From an uncultured Eisenbergiella sp. (GTDB taxonomy: Bacteria > Bacillota > Clostridia > Lachnospirales > Lachnospiraceae), in NCBI GenBank assembly GCA_947630215.1, contig CANRGX010000006.1, positions 30,407 to 94,406 of the forward strand: a stretch of DNA of 64,000 bases, read 5' to 3'. Positions 39,172-48,158 of this stretch are shown here, in pieces (positions within the stretch are counted from its first letter, which is position 1; each line of letters begins with the position of its first letter). Made by a program: the position numbers and the translations under genes. The notes under the pieces were generated by a model, which made no database searches, was not told where the DNA came from, and saw nothing but the letters and a program-made list of their open reading frames with translations.

Positions 39172-39871
39172 GATCATCCGCAGGGAACCGGCGTTTTTTC
39201 TGGCAAAGGAAGGGGATATCCATTACATAGGGGGAGCGGAAATCCTGCCGCCGCCCTTAGAGAGCGCCCAGGAGAGCGAAGTGATTGAGGATCTCAATTC
39301 GGAGGAATTTGCGCAGGAGGCCCGTTCCATCCTCATTGAACACAATCTGCGGCTGGTCGTATACATAGCAAAGAAATTTGACAATACGGGAGTGGGCGTG
39401 GAGGACCTGATCTCCATCGGAACCATCGGTCTGATCAAGTCTATCAACACTTTTAATCCGGGGAAAAAGATCAAGCTGGCAACCTATGCTTCCCGGTGCA
39501 TTGAGAATGAGATCCTCATGTATCTGCGCCGCAACAGCAAGACCCGCATGGAGGTTTCCATCGACGAACCGCTGAATGTGGACTGGGACGGCAACGAGCT
39601 TTTGCTGTCCGATATTCTGGGGACAGATGAGGATGTCATTTATAAGGATTTGGAAAACGAAGCGGAACGCAGGATTTTACGGAAGGCCGTGAGCACCCTT
39701 TCGGAACGGGAGCAGCGGATCATCAATCTCCGCTTCGGCCTGAATTCGCCCGACGGCCGGGAGATGACCCAGAAAGAAGTGGCGGCTTGTCTGGGCATTT
39801 CCCAGTCCTACATTTCCCGCCTGGAAAAAAAGATCATGCGGAGACTGAAAAAAGAGATTGTCAGACAGTGA
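39131..39871 (+). CDS. sigE: Sporulation sigma factor SigE
   Basis: [62 protein letters not shown]. Confidence 0.95.
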   Translation: MILKVAMPGKMQFKIIRREPAFFLAKEGDIHYIGGAEILPPPLESAQESEVIEDLNSEEFAQEARSILIEHNLRLVVYIAKKFDNTGVGVEDLISIGTIGLIKSINTFNPGKKIKLATYASRCIENEILMYLRRNSKTRMEVSIDEPLNVDWDGNELLLSDILGTDEDVIYKDLENEAERRILRKAVSTLSEREQRIINLRFGLNSPDGREMTQKEVAACLGISQSYISRLEKKIMRRLKKEIVRQ

Positions 39872-39912
39872 CCGGCCGCCGGGAAACGTTGTCTTAGTCC
39901 GGCTGTAGGAAT

Positions 39913-39967
39913 GCCCTGCGTTTTATGCGCTTAAGTAAGCGCGCATAAGACGCAGGGCGTTTTTTTC
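39913..39967 (+). terminator. Terminator for sigE embedded in the 3' end of antisense sigG
   Basis: GCCCTGCGTTTTATGCGC ... GCGCATAAGACGCAGGGC then TTTTTTT; sigG stop codon lies in the stem. Confidence 0.85.
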
Positions 39968-40702
39968 CAGACGGGAGACCTGAGCCTGGGAAATGCCGAT
40001 CAGATCCGCCACCTCCATCTGGGTTTTGCCCTCAAAGAAGCGCAGAACGATGATCTCGTGTTCCCGCTTTCCCAGATGGGCGATGGCATCGGAGAGGGAA
40101 AGCCGGTCGATCCAGTTGTCCTCCCGGTTTTTTTTATCCCGGATCTGATCCATCACATAGAGCGTATCCCCGCCGTCCGTATAGACGGGCTCGTATAGGC
40201 TCATGGGATTCTGGATGGCGTCCAGCGCGTAGACGATATCCTCCCGGGAGATTCCCACCTCGGCCGCCACTTCCGTGATGGTGGGTTCCTTCTGATTTTT
40301 TTTCATCAGATTTTCCCGGGCATAAATGGCCTTATAGGCGGTGTCCCTGAGGGAGCGGCTGACGCGGATGGAATTGTTGTCCCGCAGGAAACGGCGGATC
40401 TCTCCGATGATCATAGGTACGGCGTAGGTGGAAAAGCGCACGCCCAGATCGGTATTGAAGTTGTCAATGGCCTTGATCAGTCCGATGCAGCCTATCTGGA
40501 ACAGATCGTCCACATTTTCACTGCTGGAGGAAAACCGTTTGATAATGCTTAACACGAGCCGGAGATTCCCTTTAATAAAGCGTTCGCGGGCTTTTTCGTC
40601 CCCCTGCCGGATCTGTTGGAACAGCGCTTCTTTTTCCTCGTTTGTGAGTACGGGCAGCTTTGAAGTGTTCACGCCGCAGATTTCCACTTTATTTGGTGCC
40701 AT
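39923..40702 (-). CDS. sigG: Sporulation sigma factor SigG
   Basis: MAPNKVEICGVNTSKLPVLTNEEKEALF...; start set at the third Met, preceded by AGGAGG; ORF extends to 40723. Confidence 0.95.
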   Translation of the reverse strand: MAPNKVEICGVNTSKLPVLTNEEKEALFQQIRQGDEKARERFIKGNLRLVLSIIKRFSSSSENVDDLFQIGCIGLIKAIDNFNTDLGVRFSTYAVPMIIGEIRRFLRDNNSIRVSRSLRDTAYKAIYARENLMKKNQKEPTITEVAAEVGISREDIVYALDAIQNPMSLYEPVYTDGGDTLYVMDQIRDKKNREDNWIDRLSLSDAIAHLGKREHEIIVLRFFEGKTQMEVADLIGISQAQVSRLEKNALRLMRAYLSA

Positions 40703-40871
40703 GGCCTTTGCCTCCTGCATCATTGCTTACTACAAGCATGGACAGGAAGGCGGTTTTTTATTCCGTCCGGTGTCTTTACGGGCCGACGTAGCATCCGCCT
40801 TTTTCGACGGAAAAAGGTACGCCGGGAAACGATCCGCATAGTATGTAAAAAGGACGTTTGGGGGAAGAAAG

Positions 40872-41102
40872 ATGCTGTTTTCGGAGTTTAAGGGAAAGGA
40901 AGTCGTAAACCTGAGGGATTGTCGGAAAATGGGACATGTAATCGATTTTGAATTTGACGAGGGGACGGGATGTATCAGCAAGATCATCGTGCCGGGCGTG
41001 GGCAAAATCAAATTTCTGTTCCATTCCGATACGGATTATGCCATCTGCTATCAGGATATCAAGCAGATCGGGCCGGATATCATTCTGGTGGATGTGCCGT
41101 AG
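40872..41102 (+). CDS. ymxH: YlmC/YmxH family PRC-barrel sporulation protein
   Basis: FKGKEVVNLRDCRKMGHVIDFEFDEGTGCISKIIVPG. Confidence 0.85.
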   Translation: MLFSEFKGKEVVNLRDCRKMGHVIDFEFDEGTGCISKIIVPGVGKIKFLFHSDTDYAICYQDIKQIGPDIILVDVP

Positions 41103-41144
41103 GTGAAAATAGAATACTTTTGTTAAAAATACAGTTAAATAATC

Positions 41145-41173
41145 TTGACTCTTTAAGACAAAAGTGCTATAAA
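41145..41173 (+). promoter_or_regulatory. SigA-type promoter for giant adhesin
   Basis: TTGACT, 17-bp spacer, TATAAA in AT-rich intergenic DNA. Confidence 0.8.
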
Positions 41174-41239
41174 TACTATATATATAATTAAATATAATTG
41201 GGTAAATATTTTCAGATTGTTACAGGTGAGGTGGCAAAT

Positions 41240-44200
41240 ATGAAAACATTATGGACAATTCGGAGAAGGCTTTTGGCGGCAATGCTGTGTTTGTGCATGA
41301 TTCTTCCTGCTTTTGCCCTGATGGATACGACGTATGTGATGGCGGAATCTTTGGAGGAATCGGAGGAGATGGCTTCTTTGCCGCAAAGTGAAGCGGAAAC
41401 AAAACTGGAGGAAGAAGGGGACGGAATGGTGCAGTCGTCCCTGGAATCTGAAGACTATGATCAGGAAGAACCGGAATCAGAGCAGGAAATAGGTGCGGAT
41501 CCCGAAACCAAACCGGAAGAGACAGAATCTGACGGACAGGGAGAAACCGTCTTGATCCGTGGATTTGTTCCGTTGGAAGATACGGTGTCAAGGCAAACGT
41601 ATCCGGTAGGGACGCCGCAGGAGGCCCTCCTTTTGCCGGGCGAACTGGAAGCCGAAAACGAGGGAGGAACGGAGATACTGCGGATCCCTGTAGCATGGGT
41701 TTCTGAACCGGGATTTGACGGGAATACGCAGGGAGAATATGCTTTTTCACCGGTACTGTCGGATGGAACAGAGTATAAGGTGGCGGAAGGCACAGAGCTG
41801 CCTGTCATTGTCGTGTCCGTGACTGCGGAACCGTCCGACGGGGAAAATGCAGAAGACGGGACGGAGACGGCGGAGAGCCAGGAGACGCAGAGCATATCGG
41901 AAATCGAAACGGAAACGGAAATCGAAACGGAAACAGAAATAGAGAGTGAAACAGAAATAGAGAGTGAAACAGAAATAGAGAGTGAAACAGAAACAGAGAG
42001 CCAAACAGAAGGGGAGACAGAACTTGAAACGGAAAGCCCTACGGACGGACTGAAAAAAATAGACGGCCGCAGGTCGTTGCGCCGTTCTGCGTCCGGTGAT
42101 CCTGTGGCCTCTGGAGATCTGACGGTCCATAAGACTGTGGTAGATAGAGACGGAAGCCCGAGCAAAAAGGAATGGCATTTCAAAGTCGAACTTAGCGACA
42201 GTTCGATTAACGGAACGTATGGGGGCATGACCTTTACGGACGGCGTTTCCGAGTTCACGCTGAAAAACGGGACTGATATAACGGCGGAGGGACTGCCGGA
42301 TGGGATTACCTATACGGTAACAGAGAAGGAAGCGGATACGGACGGATATATCACGACCGTGTCCAAAACGGTGCGCAGCGAGGGAGCAGACGATGCAACC
42401 TACAGCGGAACGGATGCGCAGGAGGGGACGATACAGAATGAAGCGACGGCGGATCTTTATTTTGTGAATGAGAAGGAAGTGATTTATCTCCCCGCGTCCG
42501 GAGATCTCACCGTTCATAAGGAAGTAAAAGGCAGCAGCGCAGATGGGGACAGAGAATGGCATTTTACGGTACAACTCAGCGACAACTCGATCAACGGGTG
42601 GTATGGCGATCTCTACTTTGACTACGGCGTTGCTGACTTTACGCTGACAGACGGGGAGACCGTAGCAGCAACGAATCTGCCGGTGGGGATTACCTATACG
42701 GTAACGGAGCAGGAAGCGAATACAGACGGATATACGACGACGGTAGGCAAAGAAATCAGAAGGGACCGTTACGGGTACGCGTATGTCGAGGAAACCTACA
42801 GCGGGACAGATGCACAGGAAGGGATCATAGAGGACGGCGCGACAGCGGATCTTTATTATGTCAATAATATGGAACCTGTCGGGGATCTGGCTGTTTATAA
42901 GAAAGTGTTGGGCAGTGGTGCGGACCGGAGCAAAGAATGGCACTTTAGAGTAGAACTCAGCGACCGCTCGATTAAGGGGCAGTACGGGGATATGAACTTT
43001 GCGGACGGCGTTGCTGAATTTACGCTGCGCGACGGGCAGGATATCTGGGCCTATGATTTGCCGGCAGGCGTTACTTATACGGTACAGGAAAAGGAAGCCG
43101 ATCAGGACGGGTATGCGACCACGGTAACCAAGGAAATCACAAGGGATGGTTCCTGGGGAAAAGATGAAGCATACAGCGGGACCGGCGCCCAGACGGGGAC
43201 GATAGAAGACGATGCTGCAAACAAGATTACCTTTGTAAACAATGCGGAACCCGCCGGCAAGCTGAAAGTCGGGAAGAAAGTCATAGGGACGGCCACGAAA
43301 AAGGAATGGCATTTCACGGTGACGCTCAGCGACACTTCCATTACCGGCACTTACGGAGAGATGGAGTTTCAAAAGGGTGTTGCTGAGTTTACGCTGAAAG
43401 GCGGATATGATAAAACGGCAAAAGGTCTGCCGGTGGGGATTACCTATACGGTAACAGAAGAAGAAGCTAACCAGGACGGAAATATTACGACCGTGACCAA
43501 AAAAGTCAGCAATGATGACAACGGGCGCGACTTGGAAACATATACCGGGGAGGATGCACAGAAGGGGACGATTCAGGACCGCAGGAGTTCGGATATCCTT
43601 TTCGTGAATGCTTCTGGCGATTTGGTTTCTTCCACCGGTGATCTGCTTATAACAAAGACCGTAGAAGGAAATGCCGGTGAAAAAGAGGATAAGAAATGGA
43701 ATTTTAAGATAGAACTCGGCGACAAAAAGATCAATGGATGGTATGGGGATCTGTATTTTACAAACGGCGTCTCCTACTTTAACCTGGCGCACCAGGAAAA
43801 AGCTGCTGTGAGAGATTTGCCGGCAGGCGTCACCTATACGGTGACAGAAGTCGAAGCAAATGAGAACGGATATACGACAACCGTAAAGGAGATTGTTCAT
43901 GGCAGGGAAATTACAGGAGACGGTGCAGGCGTCGTTGAAAGCGATGCCACAGGCAACCTTGCATTCCTGAACAGACGGGATACTTTCGGCACCGGGGATC
44001 TGGAGATTTCAAAGACGGTGGAAGGCGATTCTGGTGACCAGAAGACGGAATTTCCCTTTACGGTTACCCTGAGAGACTCCTCGATCAACGGGAAATACGG
44101 AGATATGGAATTTAAAAACGGGGTTGCGCACTTTACCCTGAAGCATGGAGAGACCAAAACGGCAACGGGTCTTCCGGGCGGCCTTCTCTATACGGTGACG

Positions 44201-47200
44201 GAACCGGGGGAGGAGTACGGCTACACGGTGAGGGCGACAAACGCAAAAGGGAAAATTATTGATAAAGAAACCGTCCGGGCAGCGTTTACCAATTCCAGAT
44301 CCGGATTTGGAAATCTGGAGATTCATAAGTCAATTTATGCCGATACTATTGACAGCAAACAGGAGTTCCATTTTACGGTCACCCTGTCCGATCCCACGAT
44401 CAATGGGAAATACGGAGATATGGAATTTAAAAACGGGGTTGCGCAATTTGAAATGACTGTTTGGGACGTCAAGAAGGCAGAGAAGCTTCCGGCGGGCGTT
44501 ACCTATACGGTAACGGAGGAAGAAAACCCCGACAGATATCTGGCAGTTGAGAATAACTTAACCGGGAAAATCAAAAAAGGAGAAACTGTTTCCGAAACCA
44601 TTACAAATTATCGTCACTATGTCTACAAAGATTGGTGGTGTCCTGACGAGGGGGACACCGGTCCGCAGGTAGGCGATACCATTCGGTATAGTATTACGTA
44701 TGGAAACGGTTCCCAGGAGACACAGACAGTCGTCATTACGGATCCGTTGGATCCGGGGGTGGATTTTGTATCCGCCACAGATGGAGGTGTGTACGATCCG
44801 GCAACCCACACGGTGACCTGGACACTGAATGACGTGGTACCGTACCCCAGCCTCAGCATTAAACCCCCTCAGGTGTATCTCTATGTGAGGATCAATGAAA
44901 AGGCCCTGGAGGACGCCGAAAGGACGGTAGAAAACCAGGCGGCAATTCAGTTTGGACACGATCCCAAGATTACAACAGATACGGTAACCACGGAGGTCGG
45001 ATGCGGGAATTTATCGGTTAAAAAGACCGTGACAGGCAACGCGGGGGAACTGAACCGGTATTGGAACTTTACGGTCGTATTGAGCGACACCAGTCTCTCG
45101 GGATGGTACGGGAATATGAGCTTTAGAAACGGTATCGCCACATTTACGCTGAGAAGCGGAGATACCAAGACGGCGAAAGGCCTCCCGCCGGGGATTCGCT
45201 ATACGGTAACGGAGACAGAAGCGAACGCGGACGGTTATACGACGGTAAAAGAGAATGATACAGGCGAAATTCTGGAAGACCGCACGGCTGTTGCAACCTT
45301 TATCAATAGACGCAGCTTTGCGCAGGCTTCCCTGGCGGCCCATAAGGATTTAAAGGGAATGGAAACGGGCGATACCGGAACGTATCGATTTGACTTTACG
45401 CTGACGCCGGTTGCAGGTAGCGGAACGGATGCTCCGGAAAATCCTGTGAAATCGGCCCAGTCACAGAGTGTAACCGTCAACCAGGGGAACGGGTGGACAC
45501 AGACCACCGGCAATTTCTTCGAGGGCGTGTCCTTCCGGGAGAATGGCAAATATTACTACACGCTTGAGGAGACGGGTGGTTCATACGACGATGTGGAAAA
45601 TGACGGAACGAAATACGACATACAGATCGATGTGACGGAAAACCCGGCGGGAGAGCGACAGGCCCAGGTATTTTACCGGATCGCAGGCAGCGGGGACGAT
45701 TGGACCCAGGCCGATGCGGACGCAGGAACAGGACTATATTCCCTGACGTTTACCAACCGGAGGAAAGCGACCGCATCCTTAAAGGTGAAGAAGATCTTTG
45801 AAGTCGGCCCTCACGGAAGTCATCTGGGTCCGAAGACCTTTACATTCCATCTGATGCCGGATGCGGGTAACACGGTGATACCGGCAAAGGATACGGTAAC
45901 GGTGACAGTTGACAGCGACCATGCTGAGGGAGACGGCAGTAAATGGGTCAATATCAGTACGGAGGATTTCTTTGACGGTGTTGTATTTGAGGCAGGCGCC
46001 TATTCCTATACGCTGCAGGAAGAAAGTGTAACGCTTTATCCGGGCGTACACTATGACCATAGCGTTTATAAGGTTGTAGTGACTGTGTCAGAGGCAGGGG
46101 ACGGCTCGCTTCAGTCAGTGGTGACGATTGACGGTACAGGCAGTTCGGATAGTGCGGTCGTCAATTTTACAAACAGCTATGAGCCGACGAAGGCGTCCGT
46201 GAACCTGAAGGGTAAAAAGACGCTGAAAGGCGGTACGTTTACAGACGGGGAGTTTACCTTTGTCCTGTCGGCGGATAAGAATACGCCGTGGCCTGACGAT
46301 GTGACTCCGATAATGGAAACGGACGGCTGGACGTGTGAGGCGAAAAACATAGGCAATACCTTCTCATTTGGAAATATCACCTATGAAAAAACCGGCACAT
46401 ATATCTATCAGATTTGTGAAAAGCTTGGCACGCGTACAGATATCAAATACGATGACACCACATATACGGTGACGGTGGTCGTAGAGGAAGGAACGATTGC
46501 CGGCGACGACACCTCTGAGGGTGTGGAGAGCATGACGAGAACGATCTCCTATAAGAAGAACGGCGAACCTGTTTCGATCACAGACGGCTATGTTCCCTTT
46601 ACGAATGAAAAGAAGTTTGGCGATCTGACACTCACAAAGACAGTGGAGGGCAGCGCAGGCGAAACGGACAGGGAATGGCACTTTACGGTTACCTTAAGTG
46701 ACAAGACGATTTCCGGGATCTATGGGGATATGGAATTTACGGACGGTGTTGCGCAGGTGACGTTGAAGCATGGGGAGTCAAAGACAGCTCGGGATCTGCC
46801 GGCAGGCGTTGCTTATACCGTAACGGAGAAAGAAGCGAACCAGGACGGTTATGAGACGTCTCAGGAAGGGGAAACAGGAAGTATTCTTGCAGGTGCCGAG
46901 ATGCAGGCAGATTTTGTCAATCAAAGGCAGAAAAAAGAGAGCTCCAGTTCAGAAGAAACCAAGGAAGAACAAGATGTACCGCCCGAGGAGACCCCTTCGG
47001 ATCCTCCGGTTGAGCATTCGTCCGTGCAAGAGATCAAAGAAACGATGCCCATAGATGAAGAAGGGATGCATGCAGATGTGCATGCAGATGTGCTTGCAGA
47101 GGTGCATGCGGAGGTGCTGGCAGAGGTGAAAACGGAGGACGCTCAAGGCGTGCTTTCCTCTGTGAAAACCGGAGACGACGCTCCTCTTGTGCCCTATGTT

Positions 47201-47275
47201 TGTTCCGCAATAGCAGCGATGCTCCTTCTGGGCGTACAGATGACATGCAGGCGGAGAAAAAAACGGGGAGAATAA
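41240..47275 (+). CDS. Giant surface protein: signal peptide, E/T/S-rich stalk, about nine DUF7601/CnaB-like repeats, DUF11-like module, three FctA-type pilin modules, C-terminal sortase-like signal
   Basis: Repeated GDLTVHKTV...EWHF.V.LSD.SI.G.YGDM.F..GVA.FTL..G....A..LP.G.TYTVTE.EA..DGY; C-terminus SVKTGDDAPLVPYVCSAIAAMLLLGVQMTCRRRKKRGE. Confidence 0.85.
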   Translation: MKTLWTIRRRLLAAMLCLCMILPAFALMDTTYVMAESLEESEEMASLPQSEAETKLEEEGDGMVQSSLESEDYDQEEPESEQEIGADPETKPEETESDGQGETVLIRGFVPLEDTVSRQTYPVGTPQEALLLPGELEAENEGGTEILRIPVAWVSEPGFDGNTQGEYAFSPVLSDGTEYKVAEGTELPVIVVSVTAEPSDGENAEDGTETAESQETQSISEIETETEIETETEIESETEIESETEIESETETESQTEGETELETESPTDGLKKIDGRRSLRRSASGDPVASGDLTVHKTVVDRDGSPSKKEWHFKVELSDSSINGTYGGMTFTDGVSEFTLKNGTDITAEGLPDGITYTVTEKEADTDGYITTVSKTVRSEGADDATYSGTDAQEGTIQNEATADLYFVNEKEVIYLPASGDLTVHKEVKGSSADGDREWHFTVQLSDNSINGWYGDLYFDYGVADFTLTDGETVAATNLPVGITYTVTEQEANTDGYTTTVGKEIRRDRYGYAYVEETYSGTDAQEGIIEDGATADLYYVNNMEPVGDLAVYKKVLGSGADRSKEWHFRVELSDRSIKGQYGDMNFADGVAEFTLRDGQDIWAYDLPAGVTYTVQEKEADQDGYATTVTKEITRDGSWGKDEAYSGTGAQTGTIEDDAANKITFVNNAEPAGKLKVGKKVIGTATKKEWHFTVTLSDTSITGTYGEMEFQKGVAEFTLKGGYDKTAKGLPVGITYTVTEEEANQDGNITTVTKKVSNDDNGRDLETYTGEDAQKGTIQDRRSSDILFVNASGDLVSSTGDLLITKTVEGNAGEKEDKKWNFKIELGDKKINGWYGDLYFTNGVSYFNLAHQEKAAVRDLPAGVTYTVTEVEANENGYTTTVKEIVHGREITGDGAGVVESDATGNLAFLNRRDTFGTGDLEISKTVEGDSGDQKTEFPFTVTLRDSSINGKYGDMEFKNGVAHFTLKHGETKTATGLPGGLLYTVTEPGEEYGYTVRATNAKGKIIDKETVRAAFTNSRSGFGNLEIHKSIYADTIDSKQEFHFTVTLSDPTINGKYGDMEFKNGVAQFEMTVWDVKKAEKLPAGVTYTVTEEENPDRYLAVENNLTGKIKKGETVSETITNYRHYVYKDWWCPDEGDTGPQVGDTIRYSITYGNGSQETQTVVITDPLDPGVDFVSATDGGVYDPATHTVTWTLNDVVPYPSLSIKPPQVYLYVRINEKALEDAERTVENQAAIQFGHDPKITTDTVTTEVGCGNLSVKKTVTGNAGELNRYWNFTVVLSDTSLSGWYGNMSFRNGIATFTLRSGDTKTAKGLPPGIRYTVTETEANADGYTTVKENDTGEILEDRTAVATFINRRSFAQASLAAHKDLKGMETGDTGTYRFDFTLTPVAGSGTDAPENPVKSAQSQSVTVNQGNGWTQTTGNFFEGVSFRENGKYYYTLEETGGSYDDVENDGTKYDIQIDVTENPAGERQAQVFYRIAGSGDDWTQADADAGTGLYSLTFTNRRKATASLKVKKIFEVGPHGSHLGPKTFTFHLMPDAGNTVIPAKDTVTVTVDSDHAEGDGSKWVNISTEDFFDGVVFEAGAYSYTLQEESVTLYPGVHYDHSVYKVVVTVSEAGDGSLQSVVTIDGTGSSDSAVVNFTNSYEPTKASVNLKGKKTLKGGTFTDGEFTFVLSADKNTPWPDDVTPIMETDGWTCEAKNIGNTFSFGNITYEKTGTYIYQICEKLGTRTDIKYDDTTYTVTVVVEEGTIAGDDTSEGVESMTRTISYKKNGEPVSITDGYVPFTNEKKFGDLTLTKTVEGSAGETDREWHFTVTLSDKTISGIYGDMEFTDGVAQVTLKHGESKTARDLPAGVAYTVTEKEANQDGYETSQEGETGSILAGAEMQADFVNQRQKKESSSSEETKEEQDVPPEETPSDPPVEHSSVQEIKETMPIDEEGMHADVHADVLAEVHAEVLAEVKTEDAQGVLSSVKTGDDAPLVPYVCSAIAAMLLLGVQMTCRRRKKRGE
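41930..42001 (+). repeat. 18-bp tandem repeat (GAAACAGAAATAGAGAGT) encoding ETEIES
   Basis: Three identical copies plus a fourth degenerate copy, with related 12/18-bp units upstream. Confidence 0.9.
47072..47131 (+). repeat. 12-bp degenerate tandem repeat encoding (H/L)ADV/AEV units
   Basis: GCAGATGTGCAT GCAGATGTGCTT GCAGAGGTGCAT GCGGAGGTGCTG GCAGAGGTGAAA. Confidence 0.85.
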
Positions 47276-47320
47276 ATTTTCATACGCCTTGCAGGGAAGA
47301 ATAAAAAGGTAAGACAAAGG

Positions 47321-47347
47321 CGGCGGATCAGGAATACCGATCCGCCG
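47321..47347 (+). other. Perfect 9-bp inverted repeat downstream of adhesin (weak terminator candidate)
   Basis: CGGCGGATC-aggaatacc-GATCCGCCG; no T tract. Confidence 0.5.
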
Positions 47348-47398
47348 TAGTCTGTTAAAATGTAAAGCGGCCGTTTACGAACCGCAGAAGGAGAGGGC

Positions 47399-48154
47399 AT
47401 GAAAGAGTCCCTGGAAAGCCCGGAAATTTTCAACGTGCGGTTTGATAATATGGTATTAGAGCAAGCCAGTCAGAAGGCCCAGGAAATGCTGCAAAGCGAT
47501 TCCTGGCATTATATTGCCGGTACGAACGCCAATCTGCTGCGGATGGCCCGCCGGAATCAGCGGTACCGCGACGCGATCAATCACGCCGATCTGTCCCTGG
47601 CGGATGGGTACGGGGTGATCTGCGCATCCCGCATTCTGGGGACTCCTCTGGTGGAAAGGGTTGCCTGTATCGATCTTTTGGATCAGCTTTTGCCCCAGCT
47701 GCAGGGGGTACGGGTCTTTCTTTTGGGAGGAGAGCCGGGAAGGGCCAAAAAAGCGGCAGACCGCCTGCAGCAGCAATATCCGGGGTTGATTCTGTGCGGT
47801 TTTTGCCATGGCTATCTGGATTCGGACGAAATGGCAAAAGCGGCGGCCCGGTACCGGCCGGATCTTCTTCTGGTCTGTCTGGGCTCTCCCAAGCAGGAGC
47901 TGTGGATGGCGGAATATGGGCCAAAAACAGGAGCCAGACTTGCCTGCGGCTGCGGGGGCTGGATCGACATCTGTGCGGGAAAGCTGAAGCGGGCTCCGGA
48001 GAGCTGGCGCCACCGGAACCTGGAATGGGCGTTTCGTCTTCTGCAGGAGCCCTGGCGCATCGGAAGGGTTTTTTTGTCCCTGTCCCTGCCCCTTCTGGCT
48101 CTCTGGGAAGCAGCAGGAAAAAGACTGGCATGCCTATGGGAAAAAGAGGAGTAG
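47399..48154 (+). CDS. WecG/TagA/CpsF family glycosyltransferase
   Basis: HYIAGTNANLLRMARRN...HADLSLADGYGVICASRILGTPLVERVACIDLL; LLLVCLGSPKQELWM. Confidence 0.9.
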   Translation: MKESLESPEIFNVRFDNMVLEQASQKAQEMLQSDSWHYIAGTNANLLRMARRNQRYRDAINHADLSLADGYGVICASRILGTPLVERVACIDLLDQLLPQLQGVRVFLLGGEPGRAKKAADRLQQQYPGLILCGFCHGYLDSDEMAKAAARYRPDLLLVCLGSPKQELWMAEYGPKTGARLACGCGGWIDICAGKLKRAPESWRHRNLEWAFRLLQEPWRIGRVFLSLSLPLLALWEAAGKRLACLWEKEE

Positions 48155-48158
48155 CATC

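Noticed and set aside
41881-42010. Possible CRISPR-like array in the adhesin repeats
   Set aside because: Repeats are contiguous 12/18-bp coding units with no spacers and no cas genes nearby.
41747-43900. 717-aa antisense ORF inside the adhesin gene
   Set aside because: Shadow ORF; the + strand has a coherent signal peptide, repeats and anchor, while the - strand product has no recognisable domain and mirrors the repeats.
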